NCBI GenBank assembly: GCA_051252515.1
Contig: JBPOFS010000008.1
Coordinates: 65,220 to 129,219, forward strand
Direction: 5' to 3'
From: UBA5078 sp051252515
GTDB taxonomy: Bacteria; Pseudomonadota; Gammaproteobacteria; Pseudomonadales; Pseudohongiellaceae
Length of the DNA stretch: 64,000 nucleotides
A model generated the notes under the pieces. It saw nothing but the letters and a program-made list of their open reading frames with translations, searched no databases and was not told the DNA's origin. Of the stretch, positions 1-9,055 are shown in pieces; positions within the stretch are counted from its first letter, which is position 1; each line of letters opens with the position of its first letter. The translations under genes were made by a program, and so were the position numbers.

Positions 1-2
1 AA

Positions 3-1274
3 GTGGATGATCATTTAATCAGTGAGCGTCAATTTTCCCCTGATCAAATTGCGGCCTATTTTCATACTGGCGGCACCACAGGCCGACCAAAAATCGCACA
101 ACTTACTCATGAAAACATGGCCTTCCTTGGACAGTTAATGCAAGTGTATACAGCGCATATGCCAAGGCACACTGTATTGTGCGGACTGCCCCTTTTCCAT
201 ATTTACGGTGTCATCATTCAAGGCATTGCAGCGTTTAGTGTTGGCTATCGTGTACTCCTACTTACCCCAGCAGGCTTTCGCTCGCCTGAAGGCATGAAGA
301 ATTTCTGGCACCATATCGATCGCTTTAAGATTCGCAGTTTCTCGACAGTGCCTACAGTATTGATGGCGTTGGCCACGATCCCAGTCGGTGATGCAGACAT
401 CAGCAGCTTAACCAACATCAACTCTGGGGCCGCCCCCCTTTCCCCCAATCTAGAACGAGTGTTTGAAAGCAATTACGACGTCGAAGTTTCTAATGGCTAT
501 GGCATGACCGAAACGACGGCTCTGATTTCGCGCGCGCCAATTGAGCAACCTACAGGTAGCGTAGGGATGCGTATTCCATATTCTCAGATACGCATTGCAC
601 ACGTGACCGATGGCGTAGTCGTCAAAGACTGTGCACTTGGGGAAAGCGGCGTGATTCTCGTGCGTGGCCCGCAAGTTTTTTGTGGCTATAAAGCGGAGGC
701 TGACAATCTTAATGCATGGGTCGATGGCGATTGGTTCAACACAGGAGATCTTGGATATTTAGATGACAAAGGGTTTTTGTATCTCTCCGGCAGAGCAAAA
801 GACTTAATCATCCGTGGAGGCCACAATATTGATCCTGCCACTATAGAAGACGGCATGAGCACCCACCCTGCAATAGCCAGCTGTATTGCTGTCGGATACC
901 CCGACGCCTATGCCGGTGAGCTCCCTATGAGCTTCGTTGTTCTAAAACCTGGCGAGCAATGCAGCGCAGACGAGCTTCTCGCGTATGCGGAAACCCACAT
1001 CAGTGAAAGAGCCGCCATTCCTAAACGCATCGAAATAATCCCTGCCATGCCATTAACGGCTGTAGGAAAAATATTTCGCCCTGCACTACGCCAACAAATA
1101 GCGGTTACAGTGCTAAAAGAAATGTTTGCCGAAAACAGCATAGAAGCAGAGGTAAGCAGCCGACTCGATAAGAAAAGTGGTTTAATCATGGTGATCAAGC
1201 TAGCGGACAAAGAGACACTACAGTCCGTAGATAAACTGCTAGTGCCCTTCTCGTTTGGTATTGAATACGTCTAG
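3..1274 (+). CDS. Acyl-CoA synthetase (AMP-binding), 5' truncated
   Basis: This ANL-superfamily adenylating enzyme should activate a fatty or other carboxylic acid to its acyl-CoA through an acyl-AMP. Visible motifs are the P-loop-like TGGTTGRPK at about residues 22-30 of the visible part, GYGMTETT near 165, the hinge region GRAKDLIIRGG near 263 and the C-terminal catalytic lysine in VGKIF near 353. The reading frame is open to the window edge, and roughly the first 100 or more residues of a normal enzyme are missing, so the GTG at position 3 is not taken as a real start. A tail of about 50 residues follows the catalytic lysine. Substrate cannot be told. The neighbour is a convergent lipoprotein gene. 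Confidence 0.85.
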   Translation: MDDHLISERQFSPDQIAAYFHTGGTTGRPKIAQLTHENMAFLGQLMQVYTAHMPRHTVLCGLPLFHIYGVIIQGIAAFSVGYRVLLLTPAGFRSPEGMKNFWHHIDRFKIRSFSTVPTVLMALATIPVGDADISSLTNINSGAAPLSPNLERVFESNYDVEVSNGYGMTETTALISRAPIEQPTGSVGMRIPYSQIRIAHVTDGVVVKDCALGESGVILVRGPQVFCGYKAEADNLNAWVDGDWFNTGDLGYLDDKGFLYLSGRAKDLIIRGGHNIDPATIEDGMSTHPAIASCIAVGYPDAYAGELPMSFVVLKPGEQCSADELLAYAETHISERAAIPKRIEIIPAMPLTAVGKIFRPALRQQIAVTVLKEMFAENSIEAEVSSRLDKKSGLIMVIKLADKETLQSVDKLLVPFSFGIEYV

Positions 1275-1280
1275 GCTCCT

Positions 1281-1310
1281 TAGCGTCAGAGTTAGTTCGC
1301 TCTGACGCTA
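1281..1310. terminator. Hairpin between convergent genes
   Basis: A perfect 11-bp stem (1281-1291 with 1300-1310, TAGCGTCAGAG and its complement) encloses an 8-base loop. It starts 6 bases after the acyl-CoA synthetase stop, and the stop codon of the minus-strand lipoprotein gene (1292-1294) lies in the loop. No T-run follows on either strand, so it is either a weak bidirectional terminator or a 3'-end protecting structure. Confidence 0.6.
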
Positions 1311-2491
1311 AAGCCAGCGCTGCTGGACCGAAGAATACTGTTTTCATCGATGATCCGCACTTTGTTGCTGCTTGGCTGATAGATTTCACTAGACGCTGTA
1401 AAAATATAACGTGCCACTTCAAACAAGGCTTTAGCCTGTTCGTCATCGCCCAGCTCTTCAACGGTTTTACTCAACGCCAAATAAAAATCTGCTTCAGAAT
1501 CCTTCAGCCTAATAGCGGCGATAAAATGATCACGTGCGGCATCATAGTCTTGTTCTGAAAAAGCGATATTACCCAAATTATAATGGAAGTAAGGGTTCTT
1601 AACGTTAAAGCGCTCGATTGCCTTGGCATAGCGTTCTGCCGTTTCAAAGTCTCCAGTACGGTTATAGAATTTCACTAGATTATTGACGGCGGTAATATTC
1701 GAACGATCAATCGAAAACGCCTTACGGTAAGCATATTCCGCGATATCTTCTTGCTCGTTTCGGCTATAGGCCGTGCCTAAGTTATTCCAGGAAATAGATA
1801 ACTCAGGATCAAGAAAAAGGGCATTTTTGAAGTAAGCAATGGATGCTTCATACTCGTTGACGATGAGTTTTTCTGCACCTAGATTATTGAAAAACAACGC
1901 ACGCGCATTGATATCATTAATAGTGTTTGCGGTTAGCTGTTGCAACGTAATTTCAGGCGTGAAGTCGACCACATAACTAGTATTTGGACTAATGCTTCCT
2001 ATCGCATTAACGTGCTGACTAAGCACTAATAGCTCCCCACGCCTATCCCAACTCGGACGCACTAAAACCGTTTGAAAATCCGCATCAATATCGTAGTGTC
2101 GCGCCATAGCAATATAGAGATAAACAACCGACAGACAATTTCCTTGTCGCGCCTCAAACGCCTCTATCGCTGTGCGGGTTTGTGAGTCGTCATATTGAAT
2201 ATTCAAATACTGCTCTTCAAACAACAAGCTTTGCAACTGATCAACCACTTCCATTGGAGAGCTACGCGGCGCTACATGCTGCTCCATATAGGCAATAATT
2301 TCTGGACTCAAGGCCATAGGGTCAAGCTCAGGAAAAGCATCCCTTTCTTGATCTAGAACCTGTGACTCGAACTCCCGATCATCTATAAACGTAAAATCCA
2401 AGCGCACGATATTGCAAGCCGTTAAAACCAAGCAAGAAAGTAGCAAGCACAATGTTCTTAGGGGTTTCCAGTTTCCACTCATAACAGTCAT
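1292..2491 (-). CDS. TPR lipoprotein with transglutaminase-like domain
   Basis: The protein begins with a lipoprotein signal peptide whose lipobox LTAC ends at Cys26. Residues of about 100-200 carry a transglutaminase/SirB1-like region with RQGNCLSVVYLYIAMAR, including the candidate catalytic Cys and a downstream His in SQHVNAIG. Residues of about 205-375 form several tetratricopeptide repeats. The combination suggests an envelope protein that handles or binds peptides or proteins; whether the Cys-His pair is catalytic is unknown. Alternative starts at the first and fourth codons are equally plausible. The gene is alone on its strand and converges on the acyl-CoA synthetase. Confidence 0.7.
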   Translation of the reverse strand: MTVMSGNWKPLRTLCLLLSCLVLTACNIVRLDFTFIDDREFESQVLDQERDAFPELDPMALSPEIIAYMEQHVAPRSSPMEVVDQLQSLLFEEQYLNIQYDDSQTRTAIEAFEARQGNCLSVVYLYIAMARHYDIDADFQTVLVRPSWDRRGELLVLSQHVNAIGSISPNTSYVVDFTPEITLQQLTANTINDINARALFFNNLGAEKLIVNEYEASIAYFKNALFLDPELSISWNNLGTAYSRNEQEDIAEYAYRKAFSIDRSNITAVNNLVKFYNRTGDFETAERYAKAIERFNVKNPYFHYNLGNIAFSEQDYDAARDHFIAAIRLKDSEADFYLALSKTVEELGDDEQAKALFEVARYIFTASSEIYQPSSNKVRIIDENSILRSSSAGFSVRAN

Positions 2492-2749
2492 TTTCTAGAA
2501 AGCGCTCATAGTGTGGCCGAAATAACAGGATTCGAGTTACCGATAATTCTTTAACATTACTAATAAAGACCGTGTTATCACCAATGCCATTCCTTCAGGC
2601 ACAATTATCTCTGGGACTAGTCGCCTCAAACTAGACTATTGGCACAGTGCTCAATGTTGCACAATCTTATAAGGGTTGCGTGGGGTATAGAGAATAGAGA
2701 GGGTGGTGGGATATCGCACTTGAAACACTATGCGCTCAAGCAACAAGCT

Positions 2750-2773
2750 GCAGCTCGGCCTAAACCGAGCTGC
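2750..2773 (-). terminator. Probable terminator of the ETF-QO gene
   Basis: A perfect 9-bp GC-rich stem (2750-2758 with 2765-2773) has a 6-base loop. It begins 11 bases past the ETF-QO stop on the minus strand. The following minus-strand bases are moderately T-rich (TTGTTGCTTG) rather than a clean T-run. Confidence 0.65.
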
Positions 2774-2783
2774 GAATGCTCAA

Positions 2784-4454
2784 CTACATATTGGGATAGT
2801 TTGGCCCGCCGCCGCCCTCTGGAGTCACCCACTGAATATTCTGCGCTGGGTCCTTAATATCGCACGTTTTACAATGCACACAGTTTTGCGCATTGATCTG
2901 AAAACGCTTACTGCCATCGTCTTCTTCAACGACTTCGTAAACCCCTGCAGGACAATAGCGCTGCGCAGGCTCATCATAAAGAGGCAGATTCTTCTCTATC
3001 GGCACACTTGGGTCTACTAGGTGCAAATGACAAGGTTGGTTTTCAGCGTGATTAGTATTGGATAAAAACACTGACGACAATTTATCAAAACTAATCTTGC
3101 CATCGGGTTTCGGGTAATCGATTTTCTGCGCTTGTGCGGCAGGCTTCATGTGCGCGTAATCTGGCGTGCGATCACGGAAGGTCATAGGGAACCTGCCGCC
3201 AAAAATATTGTGCTCAATAAACACTAACGCACTGCCCAACCAGAACCCCAGCCTATGGAATCCAGCGCTGAAGTTACGCGTCTTATAAAGCTCTCGATAC
3301 AAACTAGAGTCTTTTAGCAACTCAGTGAAACGCGTCACCTCTTGTGTGGGAGCCTCCCCTTCTTGGGTAGTCTTCAGAGTCTCTACGATCGACTCAGCCG
3401 CGATCATTCCGGACTTCATCGCTGTATGGCTGCCCTTAATCTTAGCGGCATTCAAAGTCCCGGCGTCACACCCAATTAAGAGCCCACCAGGGAACGTCAT
3501 TTTAGGCAGTGAGTTCAATCCGCCTTTGTTCAATGCGCGCGCACCATAGCTCAGTCGCTTACCGCCTTCGATATATTGCTTGATGACGGGATGCTGCTTA
3601 AATTTCTGAAACTCATCAAATGGACTGATATGAGGATTGCTATAGCCCAGATCGACAATCAAGCCTAATGAAACTTGATTGTTCTCGCTGTGATACAAGA
3701 ATCCACCGCTAGAGCCCGCATAGCTTGCCCCAATCATTGGGTAGCCCGCGGTGTGCACCACAAGACCCTCTTTATGCTTTTCTTCTGGGATCTCCCAGAT
3801 CTCTTTGAGGCCGATGCCGTAATGCTGTGGGTCAGACTCTTTGTCTAAGCCAAACTTCGCAATGAGCTCTTTACCCAAATGCCCACGACACCCTTCTGCA
3901 AAGAGGGTGTATTTGGCATGGAATTCAAAACCAGGCTCAAAAGATTCTTTATGCTCACCCTTGGCATCAACCCCCATATCACCTGTGGCCACGCCTTTTA
4001 CGCTACCGTCTTCGTGATAAAGAATCTCAGCGGCTGCAAAGCCCGGGAATACCTCTGCGCCTAAGTCGCCCGCCTGCTCTGCAAGCCAACGGCAAAAGTT
4101 GCCGAGGGAGATAATATAGTTGCCATCATTGTGCATCGGCTTCGGCACGAGCAAACCCGGGAACTTAGTGCCCTTGGTTGGCCCTGAGAGATAATAAACA
4201 TCGTCGCCAGTTACGGCCGTGTTCAGTGGCGCGCCACGCTCTTTCCAGTCGGGGAACAATTCATCTAGCGCGCTGGTTTCAAAAACCGCGCCGGATAGGA
4301 TATGGGCGCCAATCTCAGATCCTTTCTCTAGAACGCAGACGCTCAGCTCTAGTTCTGCCTCCTTCGCTAATTGCAGCAATCGGCAAGCCGCTGAAAGCCC
4401 AGCAGGTCCCGCACCAACAATAACTACATCAACTTCCATGGATTCGCGCGGCAT
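2784..4454 (-). CDS. Electron transfer flavoprotein-ubiquinone oxidoreductase
   Basis: ETF-QO passes electrons from reduced ETF, loaded by acyl-CoA dehydrogenases, to the membrane ubiquinone pool. The N-terminus has the FAD dinucleotide fold (VVIVGAGPAGLSAACRL, about residues 10-26). The C-terminus has the 4Fe-4S ligands in YCPAGVYE and CVHCKTCDIKDP, and the typical ending rich in Gly, Pro and Asn. At 556 residues it matches the full-length family. No etfA or etfB lies in the window, but acyl-CoA dehydrogenase and CoA-transferase genes do, which fits a fatty-acid or branched-chain oxidation lifestyle. The chosen start, MPRESMEV, directly precedes the FAD motif. Confidence 0.95.
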   Translation of the reverse strand: MPRESMEVDVVIVGAGPAGLSAACRLLQLAKEAELELSVCVLEKGSEIGAHILSGAVFETSALDELFPDWKERGAPLNTAVTGDDVYYLSGPTKGTKFPGLLVPKPMHNDGNYIISLGNFCRWLAEQAGDLGAEVFPGFAAAEILYHEDGSVKGVATGDMGVDAKGEHKESFEPGFEFHAKYTLFAEGCRGHLGKELIAKFGLDKESDPQHYGIGLKEIWEIPEEKHKEGLVVHTAGYPMIGASYAGSSGGFLYHSENNQVSLGLIVDLGYSNPHISPFDEFQKFKQHPVIKQYIEGGKRLSYGARALNKGGLNSLPKMTFPGGLLIGCDAGTLNAAKIKGSHTAMKSGMIAAESIVETLKTTQEGEAPTQEVTRFTELLKDSSLYRELYKTRNFSAGFHRLGFWLGSALVFIEHNIFGGRFPMTFRDRTPDYAHMKPAAQAQKIDYPKPDGKISFDKLSSVFLSNTNHAENQPCHLHLVDPSVPIEKNLPLYDEPAQRYCPAGVYEVVEEDDGSKRFQINAQNCVHCKTCDIKDPAQNIQWVTPEGGGGPNYPNM

Positions 4455-4830
4455 AAATCTTTACTCCCAAATTGAGGGTCAAAACGCTGTGTCAATAAAT
4501 CGGCGTGCGCTGCAACACCCTCCGTCAAATTACATACAAGTGGGGTTGGTCGCACAATGAAGATGCACATTATGAGCAATGGCATGATAAATCGCAAAAC
4601 ACTTGCACTAATCCATGCCGTATTAGTCACCGTACAAGAGTTGCAATGCCCCATAAACTAGCACAATTACCGAACGACTGCTCTATGAGTTATTAGTATT
4701 TGTTCTTCAAATTACGCGTAAGTTGCTGTAAGATTACGCCTTTTTTTGCATTCGGTCAGTGCCATGTCAGGCGGTGAACGGAACCCTTAACGACGTGTTT
4801 TGCGTTCATTCGTTATATTCCGGAGATAAC
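4455..4830. other. Divergent intergenic region
   Basis: This 376-base gap separates the ETF-QO gene (minus) from the TonB-receptor-like gene (plus). No RNA gene or convincing protein was seen. A 24-codon upstream extension of the receptor frame is open, but its start has no advantage over the ATG at 4831, which follows CGGAG and opens a signal peptide. An 18-bp palindrome is listed separately. Confidence 0.6.
4708..4725. promoter_or_regulatory. Operator-like 18-bp palindrome
   Basis: The sequence CAAATTACGCGTAAGTTG is an inverted repeat matching at 8 of 9 positions per arm, with the perfect core TTACGCGTAA at 4712-4721. It lies about 105 bases upstream of the TonB-receptor-like start. It has the size of a dimeric repressor or activator site, but no regulator is identified. 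Confidence 0.35.
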
Positions 4831-6981
4831 ATGACAATTGGGCAGCTACTGCTTCAGCCTTCGATTCGCACAAGCTTAAAACTTTCGGCACTTACCATCG
4901 CCATTCTTGGTAGTAGCGTATTGCACGCCCAAGAAGAAACCCCAATTGACGATTCCACTATCGTTTACGAAGCGACATTTTTTGACCAGTACACGCCAAT
5001 ATCTGCCAACGATATGATTTCGCGTATCCCTGGTGTAAACCTGAACAGTAACAATGGCGGCGGCGGCGGACGCGGTCTCGGTTCTGGCGGCGACCTACTA
5101 ATCAACGGCAAGCGCATTGCCGGTAAAGACAACTCTGCCAATGACCAGCTCCAACGTATTGCGGCAGACCAAGTAGATCGAATTGAAATCATCCGCGGTA
5201 GCTCTGGCGATCTAGATGTGCGTGGCGCCAGCCAAGTCGTCAATATCGTACTCAAAGAATCCGCATCACGCTCTAGCCTATCCGCAGAGGTCAGCGCAGA
5301 CTATCACCATGACGACAAAGTCGACCCTGGCGTTACTGTCTCTTATGGCGGTCAATTGGGTAATTTCAACTACCTTTTTGGGGTAAAACTCGACCCACAG
5401 TACAACGCTTTCGACAACCTAGAATACAACTACAGTCCTGACCTGACTCTCACGGAGCTTCTCAAAGAAGAAAATATACGTGATAAAGACTCATTAGAAA
5501 CTAGCATTAATCTAGGCTACGACTTTGAACGCGATCGCATTCAACTCAATGCATTAGTAAAAGATTCTAGTCACGAGACTTCATTAGACCGCCGCGGCTT
5601 TCTTGGTAATGATCTAAGTACAATCGATGACTCCGAATTCGAAGCGACCGATAAACTCGAAGAGAACTGGGAAATTGGCGGGAACTACGAACACACTTTC
5701 GCAAACAACAGTCGTTTTCAATTTCTATTTATTAGCAACCAAGAAATACGCAATAGTACTCGTGAACGCTTCACGACCACTGACGGGGCTAATGACAAAA
5801 ATCAGTACTTACAATCTGATTCGACTACGCGCGAGCGCATAGGACAGGCAAGTTATAGCTGGTCATTGAGTGATAATCATGACATGCAGCTAGGGATTGA
5901 GCGCGCGCAAACGATTCTTGATACGACGCTTTTCCTTGGCGATGCTGTCTATGGAGAGGGCAGTGCCTCTCCCGCTTACGGCAACCTACCTCCTTTACTG
6001 AGCTCATCGAATCCAGGCTCTACTGTAGAAGAGATGCGGTATGAAACCTTCGCCGTGCACAACTGGACCCTCAACGACAAAATGACACTCGAAAGTACGC
6101 TGCTCTATGAAGCGTCAACGATCGATCAATCAGGAACGGCCAGCCGTAGTCGTGACTTCGGCTTCGTTCGCCCGAAAGTCGATTACCGTTACGATGTCCT
6201 GCCATCATTACAAGTGCGCGCTACAGTCGAACGTGCCGTGTCGCAACTGAGCTTTAGCAGCTTTACGGCGACAACTAACAATTCGGACCCGTCAAAAGAT
6301 ACTCTCGCAGGCAATCCAGACTTACGCCAAGAAGACGAGATTCGCTACGAGCTAGGGCTTCAATATCGCCTCCCTAATGATGGCGGCGTCGTAAACACGC
6401 GTTTCTTCTATCGCGATATCGACAATGTTACTGGTAATGTCAATATTTCTACTGATCTGACAGACCCTACTTCAGCCACGGGCAACCTCGGCAATGGCAA
6501 GCGCTACGGTGTCTTTTTCGACACAAGTACTCGATTAGGATTTTTGGGCATGCCTGACGCACTCGTCACCAGTGCGCTGAACTTATGGGACTCTCATGTC
6601 TTCGACCCTATTATTGGCGAAGACCGTCGCTTCAATCGGCGCGGCAATATGTCTCTAGGCTTCCAACATGACATTCCAGCCTTCGGACTAAATTATGGTT
6701 TCAATTTCAGTCAAGAAATTAACGGTGGCGAGAAACAGATCGAAGTCGATACGATTGATCAGACTGTTCGTGGCCCACAGCTACAACTCTTTGTGTCAAA
6801 AGTCGCATTCGACAATATTACATTCCGGCTTGAGTCAATGAACTCTCTTGCCTCTGACTTCTGTCGTGATCGTTACCGTTATGACGGTCTAGTCGGCAAT
6901 GGTGTGCTCACTGAAATAGAAGACTCTTGTGGTTCTGGTGGCGGACAGAAAGTCGCTTTGAAAATTCGCACAACCTTCTAA
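4831..6981 (+). CDS. TonB-dependent receptor-like outer-membrane protein
   Basis: After a signal peptide (cleavage near SVLHAQ) the protein has a plug-like domain at about residues 25-135 with ISANDMISRIPGVN, a Gly-rich loop, LLINGKRIAG and VDRIEIIRGSSG. A long beta-barrel region follows and ends in an aromatic residue (IRTTF), as outer-membrane barrels do. At 716 residues it is a normal size. The ligand is not evident. The start at 4831 was chosen because CGGAG lies just upstream and the signal peptide begins there. It leads a plus-strand run with a cupredoxin, a DUF3034-like protein and a globin, separated from them by a strong hairpin, so it may be the first cistron of an envelope operon. 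Confidence 0.8.
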   Translation: MTIGQLLLQPSIRTSLKLSALTIAILGSSVLHAQEETPIDDSTIVYEATFFDQYTPISANDMISRIPGVNLNSNNGGGGGRGLGSGGDLLINGKRIAGKDNSANDQLQRIAADQVDRIEIIRGSSGDLDVRGASQVVNIVLKESASRSSLSAEVSADYHHDDKVDPGVTVSYGGQLGNFNYLFGVKLDPQYNAFDNLEYNYSPDLTLTELLKEENIRDKDSLETSINLGYDFERDRIQLNALVKDSSHETSLDRRGFLGNDLSTIDDSEFEATDKLEENWEIGGNYEHTFANNSRFQFLFISNQEIRNSTRERFTTTDGANDKNQYLQSDSTTRERIGQASYSWSLSDNHDMQLGIERAQTILDTTLFLGDAVYGEGSASPAYGNLPPLLSSSNPGSTVEEMRYETFAVHNWTLNDKMTLESTLLYEASTIDQSGTASRSRDFGFVRPKVDYRYDVLPSLQVRATVERAVSQLSFSSFTATTNNSDPSKDTLAGNPDLRQEDEIRYELGLQYRLPNDGGVVNTRFFYRDIDNVTGNVNISTDLTDPTSATGNLGNGKRYGVFFDTSTRLGFLGMPDALVTSALNLWDSHVFDPIIGEDRRFNRRGNMSLGFQHDIPAFGLNYGFNFSQEINGGEKQIEVDTIDQTVRGPQLQLFVSKVAFDNITFRLESMNSLASDFCRDRYRYDGLVGNGVLTEIEDSCGSGGGQKVALKIRTTF

Positions 6982-7007
6982 AGAACTACCCACCTCCCCC
7001 ACAATAC

Positions 7008-7061
7008 TACGAGCGCCCGTTGAGTTTCTTTTGTAAAAAAGGAATCCAACGGGCGCTCGTA
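7008..7061 (+). terminator. Long intercistronic hairpin after the receptor gene
   Basis: A perfect 15-bp stem (7008-7022 with 7047-7061) begins 27 bases after the receptor stop. The 24-base loop is itself nearly self-complementary (TTTCTTTT opposite AAAAAAGGA), so the whole segment could fold into one very long stem. No T-run follows, so it may act as an RNA-processing or stability element rather than a full terminator before the cupredoxin gene at 7126. Confidence 0.55.
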
Positions 7062-7125
7062 CTCGTATTGAATATTCTGTGGAAGATTCACAGCGTCGCC
7101 TAACCCTAAGGAAACACCCTTTAAT

Positions 7126-7764
7126 ATGAACCTTAAGCTTTCAAACCTCATGTTACTGACCCTCATGGCAGTAGCCTCTACTACAAGCCATGCGGTCGAG
7201 TTCTCGGTGCAAGTGTTTGACCAATTAGGCAAGCCTTTAACCGACGCTGTCATTGAAAGCCCTGGCAATCGCGTAGTGGTCGCCCCAGACACTGTTGCCG
7301 TAATGGATCAAGTGAACAAGCGCTTCGTGCCGATGGTCATTGCGATCGGCAAAGGACAGCGCGTCAATTTCCCTAATTATGACAATATTCGCCACCACGT
7401 TTATTCCTTCTCCGACATTAAACAGTTTTCAACGGAATTGTACGCAGACATTCCCGCTAACCCAGTTCAATTTGAGAGCACAGGCATCGCCGCATTAGGC
7501 TGCAATATTCACGACAGCATGGTGGGTTATATCTATGTGAGCGAATGGGAAGACGTACAAGTAACAGATGCCAGCGGCATTGTAAGGTTCACACAAGACA
7601 CCATTCCTGATGAAATTTCTGTCTGGCATCCGTGGTCGACCGATGCTAATAACCGTCGCACAGTGAGCACAGTAAGTGTACGTGAAGGGGGAATATTAGA
7701 AGTTCGCCTCAACATCACATCCCCAAACCAAGTCTTCGGATTCAGAGCGTTGAGTGCCCAATAA
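7126..7764 (+). CDS. Exported cupredoxin (methylamine-utilization-like blue copper protein)
   Basis: A Sec signal peptide (cleavage near SHAV) precedes a cupredoxin fold. Candidate type-1 copper ligands are His90/His91 in IRHHVYSF and Cys126, His129 and Met132 in GCNIHDSM. The family is often labelled methylamine utilization protein by resemblance, but no methylamine dehydrogenase genes are present here, so that name should not be read as function. It probably carries electrons or copper in the periplasm. The stop codon is one base from the next ATG, so it is translationally close to the DUF3034-like gene. Confidence 0.8.
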   Translation: MNLKLSNLMLLTLMAVASTTSHAVEFSVQVFDQLGKPLTDAVIESPGNRVVVAPDTVAVMDQVNKRFVPMVIAIGKGQRVNFPNYDNIRHHVYSFSDIKQFSTELYADIPANPVQFESTGIAALGCNIHDSMVGYIYVSEWEDVQVTDASGIVRFTQDTIPDEISVWHPWSTDANNRRTVSTVSVREGGILEVRLNITSPNQVFGFRALSAQ

Positions 7765-7765
7765 T

Positions 7766-8599
7766 ATGCGTTATTTAATAACTCTAGCGCTGGCCAGTAC
7801 ATTCCTCGCACCAACGCTCTCCCTTGCCGATAGTCGTATTAAAGGAACAGGCGGCGTCAGCTCCATTAGTGGCGGCGGCGGTGGCGGATTGATTCCTTGG
7901 GCCACATTAGGAGGCCTAGCCACACGCGAACAACGAAGCCTAAGTGGCTTTATCACTCGCGCCGATGTCGATGATTTCACCCTTGATGTCAAAGGGATCA
8001 CATTGAATTTGAATAATAGAATCGAGCTCTCTGTCGCCCGGCAAGATTTCACCATCAAAGCCAATAATGCCGAGATCAGTCAGGACAAATACGGCTTGAA
8101 AGCAAAGGTGTCAGGTGACCTTATTTTCGGACAAATGCCACAAATCACACTAGGGCTTGAGAAAAGTCACTTACGTGATCCTGCCACTGCCAGAGCCGTC
8201 GGCGCTCGAGATGATGACGGTGTCGATTTTTACGTGAGCGCTGCCAAAGCGTGGATCGACGGCCCGCTGCATCGCACTAGTATGCTCAACTTTAATTTGC
8301 GCTCCTCCAAAGCAAACCAGTTTGGTTTATTAGGCTATGGCGGCGACGATCAAGATAGGCAGTTATTAATTGAGGCTTCCGCCGCCATGTTTCTGACAAG
8401 AAGCATTGCCTTGGGTGTGGAGTACCGACAAAAACCCGATAATTTAAGTGCGTTAATTGAAGAGGATGCAAGCGATGTGTTTATCGCGTGGTTTCCCAAC
8501 AAACACTTCTCAGTCACGGCCGCGTATGTGCGTCTAGGCGATATCGCAGGTGCCCAGAATCAAAACGGGTACTACCTCTCTATTCAAGGAGCTTTGTAA
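7766..8599 (+). CDS. DUF3034-like exported protein, probable outer-membrane barrel
   Basis: The protein has a signal peptide ending near LSLADS, then a glycine-rich stretch (GTGGVSSISGG and GGGGGLIPW) followed by alternating hydrophobic beta segments of about 250 residues. This matches my memory of the DUF3034 family, which accompanies cupredoxins and truncated globins; the function is unknown. The start was placed at the ATG (7766), one base after the upstream stop; a GTG four codons earlier overlaps the cupredoxin gene and is less likely. The gene sits 6 bases before the globin gene. Confidence 0.6.
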   Translation: MRYLITLALASTFLAPTLSLADSRIKGTGGVSSISGGGGGGLIPWATLGGLATREQRSLSGFITRADVDDFTLDVKGITLNLNNRIELSVARQDFTIKANNAEISQDKYGLKAKVSGDLIFGQMPQITLGLEKSHLRDPATARAVGARDDDGVDFYVSAAKAWIDGPLHRTSMLNFNLRSSKANQFGLLGYGGDDQDRQLLIEASAAMFLTRSIALGVEYRQKPDNLSALIEEDASDVFIAWFPNKHFSVTAAYVRLGDIAGAQNQNGYYLSIQGAL

Positions 8600-8605
8600 A
8601 GGACT

Positions 8606-9049
8606 ATGCCGCACTCTTTCATTAACAAAACTCGCTTACTAGTCGCTACCCTGCTATTCACGGTTCTTAGCGCTTGCAGTGTCGTTAACTCCGACGCGAC
8701 TCTCTATCAACGTTTAGGCGGTGCAGTTGGCGTTGAAAATATTACAGAGCTATTTATCTTAGAGATTGCACGCGATGAGCGCGTCATCACCTACTTTGAA
8801 GACTCCAACGTGCAACGCTTCCGTGAGAAGTTCGTTGAGCATTTGTGCATGATCACTGACGGCCCCTGCGAATACACAGGTGATACGATGATCGATATTC
8901 ATGTGGGAATGGACGTGACAGAGGGAGCGTTCACAGCAATTGTGGAAGACTTAATCGAAGCCATGAAAAAAGCCGATGTTGCCATCGGCCTTCAGAACCA
9001 AGTCTTAGATAGACTGGCAGGATTGCGCGGAGAAATCATCTACCGCTGA
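8606..9049 (+). CDS. Group 1 truncated haemoglobin, lipoprotein form
   Basis: The first 24 residues are a lipoprotein signal peptide with lipobox LSAC (Cys24). The rest resembles a group 1 truncated globin: LYQRLGGAVGVENITELF at the N-terminus and the candidate proximal haem ligand His99 in IDIHVGMDVTEGAF. The distal tyrosine usual at helix position B10 appears to be replaced by Ile51 in my alignment by eye, which would change oxygen or NO chemistry. Two further cysteines (81 and 88) are unusual. It is the last gene of the cluster with the cupredoxin, suggesting a periplasmic redox or gas-handling role. Confidence 0.8.
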   Translation: MPHSFINKTRLLVATLLFTVLSACSVVNSDATLYQRLGGAVGVENITELFILEIARDERVITYFEDSNVQRFREKFVEHLCMITDGPCEYTGDTMIDIHVGMDVTEGAFTAIVEDLIEAMKKADVAIGLQNQVLDRLAGLRGEIIYR

Positions 9050-9055
9050 TGGGGG

